Made by a program: the position numbers and the translations under genes. DNA of 64,000 nt from Aminipila terrae (GTDB taxonomy: Bacteria > Bacillota > Clostridia > Peptostreptococcales > Anaerovoracaceae), in assembly GCF_010120715.1 (NCBI RefSeq), contig NZ_CP047591.1:3286001-3350000 (forward strand), given 5' to 3'. This document shows, piece by piece, positions 16,996 to 25,040 of this stretch (position 1 is its first letter; every line of letters starts with the position of its first letter). The notes beneath the pieces are model-generated. The model saw only the letters and a list, made by a program, of their open reading frames with translations. It ran no database searches and was not told where the DNA came from.

Positions 16996-17004
16996 TGGTA
17001 TAAT
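16996..17004 (+). promoter_or_regulatory. Extended -10 promoter of the activase gene
   Basis: TGG followed by TATAAT at 16999-17004, the extended -10 pattern. The best -35 is TTGTTC at 16973, with a long 20-bp spacer, so the extended -10 probably compensates. Confidence 0.6.
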
Positions 17005-17054
17005 ACATCATTAATATGCATAATAAACAAAAACCTGAGGAGGGTATTGCTTAT

Positions 17055-20000
17055 ATGAGATTAGGTATTGATGTTGGCTCAACTACAGTTAAAGTTGTGC
17101 TTATGGATGAAAAAAATGATATATTATTTAAGAGATATGAGCGGCATATGTCTAATGTCTTTGAAAAAGTTCTTAATTTAGTTAAAGAACTTTATGAGAA
17201 ATTTGGAAATGCAAAGGTACATATGACTATTACAGGATCAGGGGGGTTAGCCCTGTCACAGCTTTTGGATATTCCTTTTGAACAGGAAGTTGTAGCTTGT
17301 AGTAAAGCCGTTGAAACAATAGTGCCACAAACAGATGTGGCTATTGAACTTGGAGGAGAAGATGCCAAGATAACTTTTTATGGGGCTACGATTGAACAGC
17401 GGATGAATGGTACTTGTGCTGGAGGAACGGGTTCTTTTATAGATCAGATGGCCGTTTTGCTGAACACGGATGCCGGAGGGCTTAATGAAGCAGCCAAAAA
17501 ACATAAACTGATTTATCCTATTGCTGCCAGATGTGGTGTTTTTGCTAAAACCGATATACAGCCATTAATCAATGAAGGTGCCAGTATTTCAGATTTGGCA
17601 GCCTCTATTTTCCAGGCTGTTGTGAATCAGACCATTAGCGGACTGGCTTGTGGACGAACTATTAAAGGCAATATAGCTTTTTTAGGCGGACCACTTTCAT
17701 TTCTATCAGAACTTAGAACAAGATTTATTGAAACGCTGCACCTTAAGCCGGAAAACATTATTTTCCCGGAAGATTCACAGTATTTTGTGGCTATAGGAGC
17801 TGCTCTGACATCTCAGAAGTATGAACTAAAAAGTATAGACCAGGTTTTCCATGCCTTACAAAATGCAGATTCTACTGCATTATCTGAAACAAAGCGTACA
17901 AATCCCCTTTTTAAAAGTTATAATGAATATACTGAATTTAAACAACGACATGATAAAGATAAAATTAAACGTAAAGATATCAGAAAAGCAAAAGGAAAAG
18001 TTTTTCTAGGTATTGATGCCGGCTCAACAACAACAAAAGCGGCATTAATAGACAGTGAAAATAACCTGTTATATTCTTTTTACAGAAATAATGAAGGGAA
18101 ACCCTTAGAAGTAACCATGGCCCTTCTGAAGGAGATGTATAACCTCTTACCAGATAATATGCAGATTTCAAACGCAACGGCTACAGGTTACGGAGAGGGA
18201 TTAATAAGGGCTGCATTTAATGTGGATTTAGGGGAAATAGAAACAATTGCCCATTATAAAGCTGCTGAAGCATTTTTACCAGGAGTTGATTTCATTTTGG
18301 ATATTGGCGGCCAGGACATGAAATGCATGAAAATAAGAGATGGTGCCATTTATAACATCATGTTAAATGAGGCCTGCTCCTCTGGCTGCGGATCTTTTAT
18401 TGAGACTTATGCCAAGTCCGTTAATATGGATGTTCAAAATTTTGCCAAAGAAGCTCTTTTTGCAAAAACTCCGGTAGATCTGGGAACAAGATGTACTGTT
18501 TTCATGAACTCTAAGGTAAAGCAATCACAAAAAGAAGGGGCTACAATAGGTGATATTTCTGCAGGTCTTTCTTTTTCTGTTATTAAAAATGCCCTTTATA
18601 AAGTAATTAAGCTGAGAAATTCCGATGAAGCCGGAGAAAAAATAGTAGTCCAGGGGGAACTTTCTTAAACGATGCCATTCTCAGAAGTATAGAAACCATC
18701 CTTGGAAAAGAAGTTGTAAGGCCGGATATCTCAGGTATTATGGGTGCTTATGGAGCTGCACTTATTGCTAAGGAACGTTATGTAGAAGGTACGGAATCTT
18801 CTATTATAAAGCCTGAAGATATGGAGCTTTTTACAGTGATGAATTCCCATACCAGATGCAAAAAATGTGAAAATCAGTGTATTCTTACAATCAATAAATT
18901 TAATAGCGGAGAAAAGTTTGTAACGGGAAACCGATGTGACAGAGGAACCGGCAAAGAAAAAGATACGGATGAACTTCCAAATATGTATGAATACAAATAT
19001 AAAAGACTTTTTTCTTATGAACCCACTGCAGAAATGTATGCTAAACGTGGAGTAGTAGGTATACCAAGAGTTCTTAATATGTATGAAAATTATCCGTTCT
19101 GGTTTACTTTCTTCACTAATTTGGGATTCAGGGTAGTGATTTCACCGCCGTCTACAAAAGCATTGTATGAGCATGGAATGGAAACCATTTCTTCTGACAC
19201 AGCATGCTATCCGGCTAAGATGGTTCACGGGCATATAAAGTGGCTGGTGGATCAGGGAATTAAATGGATTTTTTATCCTAGCATTAATTATGAAGTAAGT
19301 GAGGATGAAACAGCACCAAATCATTATAACTGCCCAATAGTTGCTACATACCCGGAAGTAATAGGAAGCAATATGGATGAAATATTTGACGAACATGATG
19401 TTACTTTTACTCATCCATTTTTACCTTATGACAATGATCTTAGCCTGATTAAAGAGATGTATAATACATTAAAGGTATTAGGCGTATCCTATGCTGAAGT
19501 AGTAAAGGCTGTAAAAAAGGGCAGAATTGAAAATAAAAGATTTAAAGATGACATAAAAAAGCATGGGGCAAATGCCATAAGATATGCAAAGAAAAATAAA
19601 AAGAAGTGCATTATTTTGTCCGGCAGACCTTATCATCTGGATCCAGAAATAAACCACGGGATAGATAAACTGATTACCTCCTTTGACATGGTTGTATTGA
19701 CAGAGGATTCTGTAGCACATCTTGCAAAAATGAACCGACCTATAAGAGTACTTGATCAGTGGGTATACCATTCAAGGCTGTATAAAGCAGCACTGGTGGC
19801 AAGCAAAGATGATGATATGGAACTGATACAGCTTAACTCTTTTGGATGCGGACTGGATGCTGTAACAACAGATCAGGTAGAGGAAATCATGAAGAACAGT
19901 AACAATATGTATACTGTTTTAAAAATTGACGAAGGTTCAAATTTAGGGGCAGCTAAGATAAGAATCCGTTCGCTTAAAGCAGCAATTGACGAAAGAGAAA

Positions 20001-21301
20001 AGAATAATATCAGGCATATTGATTGCGATAATAGGTTTATAAGAAAAGTTTTTACTCAGGAAATGCGTAAAGACTATACGATTCTGGTTCCCCAGATGTC
20101 GCCTATACATTTTCAGTTTATCGCGCCAGCTATGGAAAAGTGTGGATATCAGGTCCAGCTGCTTCCTTCTGTGGATAAACATGCAGTAGATGAAGGCCTG
20201 AGATATATTAATAATGATGCCTGTTATCCAACCATTGTTACCTTAGGTCAGATTATTTCTGAATTGAAATCCGGAAAGTATGATTTAAACAGGACAGCTG
20301 TATTTATGTCTCAAACCGGAGGCGGATGCAGAGCAAGCAACTATGTGGCATTGTTACGTAAGGCTTTAATTGACCTTAAGATGGAGCAGGTTCCTGTAAT
20401 ATCCTTTAATCTTGTGGGCATGGAGAAAAACAGTGGATTTAAACTTACCATGTCCATGATAAAGAGAATTTTAATGGGTGCGGTCTATGGAGATGTATTA
20501 ATGCGTATGCTGTACGCAACCAGACCTTATGAGAAGGTACCAGGATCTGCAGATAATCTCTATGAAAAATGGTCCCGGGTTGCCTGCAAAAACATTAAAA
20601 ACGGAAGTTTTGTATATTTTAAGCGGTTGATTAAACAAATGGTTCATGACTTTGATAATCTGCCACTTGAAGACATAATAAAGCCTAAAATCGGTGTGGT
20701 AGGGGAAATTTTGGTTAAATATCATCCTACAGCGAATAATGACATCGTAAAAATCATTGAAAATGAAGGCGGGGAAGCAGTTGTTCTGGATCTCATTGAC
20801 TTTTTCCTGTATGGCATGCACAGTAAGGAGTTTAATTTTAAACATCTGGCAGGAAAATACAGTACCATGGTACTGAATAAAATGGCCATACAGTTTATTG
20901 AATGGTTCAGAGAGCCGGCCAGACATGCGTTAAACGAAAGTACAAGGTTTAGTGGACCTCATCGTATTGAAGATACGGCTAATAAAGCGAAACAATTAAT
21001 TTCTTTGGGAAACCAGTGTGGTGAAGGATGGCTTCTTACAGGTGAAATGTTAGAATTACTTGATAGTGGAGTGAATAATATCGTTTGTCTTCAGCCTTTT
21101 GGATGTCTGCCAAATCATGTAACCGGGAAGGGCATGATGAAAGCCTTAAGAAGATATAATGAAAATGCAAATGTAGTGGCTGTAGATTATGATCCGGGTG
21201 CAAGTGACGTTAATCAGTTAAACAGAATCAAACTGATGATGGCTACTGCTTATAAAAACATGGAAAAGTCAGATTGCAATCACGAAGAAAAAGTAGTATA
21301 A
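17055..21301 (+). CDS. Giant acyl-CoA dehydratase activase (BcrA/BadF ATPases + DUF2229 + HgdB-like), frameshifted
   Basis: Two ASKHA ATPase domains of the 2-hydroxyacyl-CoA dehydratase activase type lie in tandem: LGIDVGSTTVKV at about residues 2-13, and FLGIDAGSTTTKA near 316. Both carry the Fe-S cysteines, GTCAGGTG with ARCGVF and NEACSSGCG with GTRCTVF. Next are a DUF2229 region and an HgdB-like C-terminal region. The frame breaks at 18668. One extra G in the G5 run at 18653-18657 restores a GGTFLNDAILR continuation and a 1415-residue protein, the normal size of this fused family. The family is presumed to drive ATP-dependent low-potential electron transfer; the substrate is unknown. The ATG at 17055 follows GGAGGG. 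Confidence 0.9.
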
Positions 21302-21302
21302 T
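21274..21302 (+). promoter_or_regulatory. Promoter of yebC inside the activase 3' end
   Basis: TTGCAA (21274-21279) and TATAAT (21297-21302) with a 17-bp spacer; the -10 overlaps the activase stop codon. Confidence 0.8.
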
Positions 21303-21339
21303 ATTTGAGTTGAAATTAAATAAGTTAGGAGGTGTCTCC

Positions 21340-22071
21340 ATGGGAAGACACGGTACAATCGCAGGACGTAAAGCGGCACAAGATTCAAAAAGAGCTGCAG
21401 TATTTACAAAATATTCTAGAGCTATTACTGTAGCTGCTAAAAACGGTGGGGATCCAGAATACAATGCGTCACTAAAGGTGGCAATAGAAAAAGCTAAAGG
21501 CATTAATCTGCCAAATGATAATATTAACAGAGCTATAAAAAAAGGAACCGGTGAACTTGAAGGTGAAACTTACGAAGAATTGAACTTTGAAGGCTACGGT
21601 GTAGGCGGCGTTGCTGTTATCGTTGAAGCTTTAACGGATAATAAGAACAGAACAACAGCAGCTGTAAGATCTACTTTTGATAAGTTTGGCGGTAACCTTG
21701 GAGCACCAGGTTGTGTATCATATATGTTTTCAAGAAAGGGCGTAATCATCATTGAGAAAACAGATTCCATTGATGAAGATACTCTTATGGAAGCAGCCCT
21801 TGAAGCAGGCGCAGATGATATGATTGTTCATGAAGATGCATTTGAGGTCCAGACAGAACCGGCTGTTTATACAGATGTACATAGTGCATTAACAGCAGCA
21901 GGCTATGAATTACTTGAATCAGACATTGAATATGTTCCATCCATGGAATCAGCTCCATCTGATGAACATGATATCAAGAAGCTAAAGAAAATGATTGATA
22001 TTCTGGAAGACAATGATGATGTCCAGAAAGTTCATCATAACTGCTCACTTGACTTAGAAGATTACGAATAG
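21340..22071 (+). CDS. YebC/PmpR family protein
   Basis: 243 residues beginning MGRHGTIAGRKAAQDSKRA, the family hallmark, with PNDNINRAIKKGTGE and NCSLDLEDYE further on. Members have been described as DNA-binding transcription regulators (PmpR). More recent work implicates YebC in translation of polyproline stretches, which would complement EF-P encoded at 56743. The ATG at 21340 has AGGAGGTG upstream. It has its own promoter and terminator, so it is monocistronic. Confidence 0.93.
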   Translation: MGRHGTIAGRKAAQDSKRAAVFTKYSRAITVAAKNGGDPEYNASLKVAIEKAKGINLPNDNINRAIKKGTGELEGETYEELNFEGYGVGGVAVIVEALTDNKNRTTAAVRSTFDKFGGNLGAPGCVSYMFSRKGVIIIEKTDSIDEDTLMEAALEAGADDMIVHEDAFEVQTEPAVYTDVHSALTAAGYELLESDIEYVPSMESAPSDEHDIKKLKKMIDILEDNDDVQKVHHNCSLDLEDYE

Positions 22072-22089
22072 TTCAGATGATTGATAGAT

Positions 22090-22121
22090 AGCCATCTAAA
22101 TTTTATTTAGATGGCTTTACT
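22090..22121 (+). terminator. Hairpin terminator after yebC
   Basis: AGCCATCTAAA (22090-22100) pairs perfectly with TTTAGATGGCT (22106-22116) around a five-base loop. The T-run is short and interrupted, so termination may be partial. Confidence 0.65.
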
Positions 22122-22126
22122 ATTAT

Positions 22127-22156
22127 CCTGTACCAACAAAATACAATTGGTACAGG
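22127..22156. repeat. Perfect 10-bp inverted repeat
   Basis: CCTGTACCAA and TTGGTACAGG separated by ten bases. It sits ~20 bp upstream of the -35 of the next promoter and has no T-run, so it is a possible regulator-binding site or an extension of the preceding terminator region. Confidence 0.75.
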
Positions 22157-22174
22157 TAATTATGTGACTTGTGA

Positions 22175-22203
22175 TTGTTAAATCTTAAAGTCTAAGGTAT
22201 AAT
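22175..22203 (+). promoter_or_regulatory. Promoter of the second zinc-ribbon gene
   Basis: TTGTTA (22175-22180) and TATAAT (22198-22203) with a 17-bp spacer. Confidence 0.75.
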
Positions 22204-22241
22204 TATCTAAGAGCAGTGTCTATGGATTAAGGGGGAGTTTT

Positions 22242-22781
22242 ATGCGTTGCGTACATTGTGGAAAAGAAGTAAGAAATAACATTGTGTTTTGCATTCATTG
22301 CGGCAGACCTGTGAAACGAGAATATAGTCACTATGCTTGTGAATATTATGACGGACTTTCTTTTTGGGATAAGTTTTTAAATCTGTTAAATGGGGTATCT
22401 ATGGAGAAGAAAGATTACAGACAGGATGCCCGCTTAAGAATGACTACAACCAAAAACGTAAATATAAAAAACGTAATTAAGAATAAGCAGAACTCTATAC
22501 AGGAATTATATGCCAGCTATACGAATGAAAGTGCAGCTAATACTAATCCCAAGAGAGTTCACGGAGACGGCCGTAGAATAGATACACATGAAAGCTCAAA
22601 TGTTCATAATAAACAAGGGGCAGAAAATTTTAACGTAAATAACGTAAAAGATTCTATGCAAAAATCTTTTAAGAATTTTGCTAATTCTTCTGAAGAAGAA
22701 ACATCTGCAAGCATAATGAAAACTCTGGGAATTATTTTAGCTATCATATTTGCAATCATAAGAGTATTTTCTGGAAGTTAA
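22242..22781 (+). CDS. Zinc-ribbon protein with C-terminal membrane anchor
   Basis: 179 residues. It starts with a zinc ribbon (CVHCGKEV...CIHCGRPV, residues 3-23). A polar, Asn-rich low-complexity middle follows, and one hydrophobic helix of ~19 residues at the extreme C-terminus suggests a tail-anchored protein. No catalytic motif is visible. It stands alone between a promoter and the 6S RNA gene. Unlike the zinc-ribbon protein at 14031 it has no SmpA-like domain. Function unknown. Confidence 0.75.
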   Translation: MRCVHCGKEVRNNIVFCIHCGRPVKREYSHYACEYYDGLSFWDKFLNLLNGVSMEKKDYRQDARLRMTTTKNVNIKNVIKNKQNSIQELYASYTNESAANTNPKRVHGDGRRIDTHESSNVHNKQGAENFNVNNVKDSMQKSFKNFANSSEEETSASIMKTLGIILAIIFAIIRVFSGS

Positions 22782-22856
22782 GACTAAACCATCATTTTAA
22801 TAAAATTTTTGATAAATTTTTTAAATACTTTTCCAAAACATACTAGGCTATACCTA

Positions 22857-22884
22857 TTGCAAAATCTGAATGAAATAGTATAAT
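22857..22884 (+). promoter_or_regulatory. Promoter of 6S RNA
   Basis: TTGCAA (22857-22862) and TATAAT (22879-22884) with a 16-bp spacer. A second TATAAT at 22890-22895 could set the start nearer 22903. Confidence 0.65.
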
Positions 22885-22902
22885 AGTCATATAATATAAA
22901 TG

Positions 22903-23084
22903 CAAGAAATCCTGAAGTGTTCGTTAAGGTAGTATAATTCAACCTACACTGTGACCTTGGGAATCCGAGTCTTTGCAGCTTATGTCAAGCCTCCTTTGCA
23001 GTGGAAGACAGAAGCGGAAGCAGGGTACCCCCCTATCTACTGATAGGGTGTGAATTATCACCTGACGGCATGTCGGGATTTTTA
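22903..23084 (+). ncRNA. ssrS: 6S RNA
   Basis: About 182 nt with no ORF. The terminal stem pairs AAATCCTGA (22907-22915) with TCGGGATTT (23073-23081). The adjoining conserved parts GTGTTCGTTAAGG on the 5' side and CCTGACGGCATGTCGGG on the 3' side closely resemble the closing region of 6S RNAs, including that of E. coli. The middle can form a long arm with internal loops. 6S RNA mimics an open promoter and sequesters sigma-A RNA polymerase in stationary phase. A covariance-model search would settle it. Confidence 0.8.
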
Positions 23085-23130
23085 TTACAAAAGAATTTTG
23101 TATACTGTATATTACATATGGAGGAAATAA

Positions 23131-23958
23131 ATGAAGCCATTAAAACCTGCAGAGATACTTGACTACACTATTGAAACAGGAGTAACCAAGTCAGATGGAA
23201 GTTTTTTAAAACTATTAATTTTAGGGATTATGGCGGGAGCATTTATTGCTTTTGCTGCAGAAGGCTCAAATATGGCGGCATTTAATTTATTTTATCAGCC
23301 AGCTACATACGGCCTTGGAAAAGTTCTGGCTGGAGCAGTCTTTGGGACAGGCCTCATGCTGGTAGTGCTTTGTGGTGGGGAATTGTTTACGGGGAACACA
23401 TTGATTCTGGCTGCTGTATGTAGTAAAAGAGTCCGCCTCTTTACCATGTTTCGTAACTGGATTATAGTATATGCAGGAAATCTGATAGGTTCTCTGCTGA
23501 TTGCATATATGATGTATCATTCAGGATTGTTTGCAAGTGGAGGAGATGTTCTTGGTGCAGTTACTGTAAAAATTGCAGCATATAAAACGGGATTAAGTTT
23601 TTCCCAGGCTTTCATTCTAGGCATCATGTGCAACTGGCTTGTATGCTTAGCTGTATGGCTTTCATATGGTGCAGACACCATGACAGGGAAAATATTTGGA
23701 ATTTTCTTTCCAATCTGGCTATTTATTACTTCGGGTTTTGAGCACAGTGTAGCTAACATGTATTACATACCAGCAGGTATTCTGGCAAAAGCCAATGAAC
23801 ATTTTGCTGAATTATCTCACGCTTCTGCTGAAGCTTTAAATAATCTCACATGGAGTGGATTTTTCATTCATAACCTTATTCCGGTAACCCTTGGAAATAT
23901 AGTAGGTGGAGGCATTTTTGTAGGCATAGCGTATTGGTTTGTTTATAAGAAAGCCTAG
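23131..23958 (+). CDS. Formate/nitrite transporter (FNT) family channel
   Basis: 275 residues with six membrane helices. The FNT signatures are visible, including the AGAFIAFA start of helix 1, GGELFTGNT between helices 2 and 3, and GIMCNWLVCLAVW in the fourth helix region. These pentameric channels move formate, nitrite or hydrosulfide. The substrate cannot be told here; formate is likely in an anaerobe. GGAGG precedes the ATG. It lies directly downstream of 6S RNA with no clear promoter of its own, so readthrough is possible. Confidence 0.92.
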   Translation: MKPLKPAEILDYTIETGVTKSDGSFLKLLILGIMAGAFIAFAAEGSNMAAFNLFYQPATYGLGKVLAGAVFGTGLMLVVLCGGELFTGNTLILAAVCSKRVRLFTMFRNWIIVYAGNLIGSLLIAYMMYHSGLFASGGDVLGAVTVKIAAYKTGLSFSQAFILGIMCNWLVCLAVWLSYGADTMTGKIFGIFFPIWLFITSGFEHSVANMYYIPAGILAKANEHFAELSHASAEALNNLTWSGFFIHNLIPVTLGNIVGGGIFVGIAYWFVYKKA

Positions 23959-24067
23959 AATCTTCAATTTTAATTTCTTTGTATTGACTAACAATCACCA
24001 AAATATGTATGTTACTATATTTTTATTAAAAATAGAAAGAATAATAGAATCTAAAAAATTGAGTATA

Positions 24068-24120
24068 TTGACATTGTAATGAAAAGCATGCTATTATACA
24101 TAATGTTAGCTTTAGCTAAC
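24068..24120 (+). promoter_or_regulatory. Promoter with a palindrome at the start site, before the His-rich regulator
   Basis: TTGACA (24068-24073) and TATTAT (24092-24097) with an 18-bp spacer. A perfect palindrome, GTTAGCT-TT-AGCTAAC, spans 24105-24120, exactly where transcription should begin; that position suits a repressor operator. Further down, AATTG and CAATT followed by T8 (about 24135-24159) could form a weak terminator-like hairpin in the ~75-nt leader. Confidence 0.7.
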
Positions 24121-24178
24121 CTGATATATAATACAATTGTCGTATACCAATTTTTTTTATGATTCAAGGAGAATAAAA

Positions 24179-24751
24179 ATGTGTAGCAAAGAAGAAATAA
24201 ATGAAAAGTCACATAAGCATACCCATCATGGACATAGCTGTGGCTGTAGCTGTGGTGGACATGGACATAGCCATGATACTGAACAGGTACAGAACTGTGG
24301 CAGCTGTCATTCAACGAAGGAGCAGGGGCCAATTAATTTATCCAGGGAAGAACTTGAAATTCTGCTGGAGTTGAAAGAATTTAATTACTTACCAATTAGT
24401 GAGTTTATCATGAGTAATAGTGAAAATCACCATATAGAATTCAGTAGTCTAGCTCCCGTTTATATAAGGGATTTAAAGGATACCATGGAAACTGTCAGAA
24501 GTATAGGTTCCATTTTAAAAGAGCTGGAGAAAAAGGGATTAATTACTTTAGATTATGATATTCCACTGCAGGGTTATGATTATACAATGCATACCGAGTC
24601 TGAGTTGTATAAATATTTTATTAAAACAGTAGAAGAAGGGAAAAACACACCAGGTTTTCTCTGTGACAGAGGTGACATAGAGTTTGGCAGCGCAGCACTT
24701 ACGCCATTAGGAGAGAGTGTCGTAAAAAGCATTCATGTGGAAGAAGATTAG
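24179..24751 (+). CDS. His/Cys-rich putative metal-responsive winged-helix regulator
   Basis: 190 residues. Residues ~10-45 contain a dense metal-binding stretch (HKHTHHGHSCGCSCGGHGHSHD, then CGSCH). The rest looks like a helical winged-helix domain: ELEILLELKEFNYLPISEF, then SIGSILKELEKKGLITLDYDIP and a C-terminal ALTPLGESVVKSI, the usual end of a wing. I do not recognise the exact family. A role in nickel, zinc, cobalt or copper sensing is inferred. The ATG at 24179 has AAGGAG seven bases upstream. The palindrome at 24105 suggests autoregulation. Confidence 0.7.
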   Translation: MCSKEEINEKSHKHTHHGHSCGCSCGGHGHSHDTEQVQNCGSCHSTKEQGPINLSREELEILLELKEFNYLPISEFIMSNSENHHIEFSSLAPVYIRDLKDTMETVRSIGSILKELEKKGLITLDYDIPLQGYDYTMHTESELYKYFIKTVEEGKNTPGFLCDRGDIEFGSAALTPLGESVVKSIHVEED

Positions 24752-24782
24752 TGGCATTAGAAGAAGATAATTACAATTAGTA

Positions 24783-24811
24783 TTGAATTTTCCTGTTATT
24801 TATGCTATATT
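24783..24811 (+). promoter_or_regulatory. Promoter of the OPT transporter leader
   Basis: TTGAAT (24783-24788) and TATATT (24806-24811), 17-bp spacer, with TGC before the -10 (extended -10). It gives a leader of about 220 nt before the transporter start at 25041. Confidence 0.65.
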
Positions 24812-24820
24812 GACTAACGT

Positions 24821-24998
24821 GGACAGTATAAATGTAACTGTACCTTATGATTTTTTTATTTTTATTTTGAAGCCTATATCCTAAGGAGTGGGACTGATAT
24901 ATTAAAAAAAACATAATAAGGAATCATAAATCTTATGATTTTTTTATGTTTTCGAGTTCAGAAACATAGGCAGCTGATTTAATCAGACTGCTTTTTTT
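24821..24998 (+). promoter_or_regulatory. Structured leader with candidate attenuators before the OPT gene
   Basis: Elements in order: a hairpin GGACAGT/ACTGTaCC (24821-24844); TTATGATT (24845-24852); a short frame ATG...TGA encoding MIFLFLF (24847-24870) without an obvious ribosome site; hairpin AATCATAA/TTATGATT plus a T-run (24922-24945); and hairpin GCAG-CTGAT/ATCAG-a-CTGC plus T7 (24970-24998). The first TTATGATT can pair with AATCATAA instead, which would break the first terminator. This is the logic of an attenuator. The two terminators may also simply end the upstream gene. No known riboswitch was recognised. Confidence 0.6.
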
Positions 24999-25040
24999 AT
25001 GAGGAAAAGGGCGGACATTTCTTATTTTAAGGAGGAAAAG

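Noticed and set aside
18668..18740. Two separate activase genes
   Set aside because: One added G joins the two frames into the standard fused protein; the junction encodes a conserved GGTFLND stretch.
24818..25040. Known riboswitch classes in the OPT leader
   Set aside because: No SAM, glycine, lysine, TPP, FMN or T-box consensus was recognised by eye; only the attenuator-like pairing is supported.
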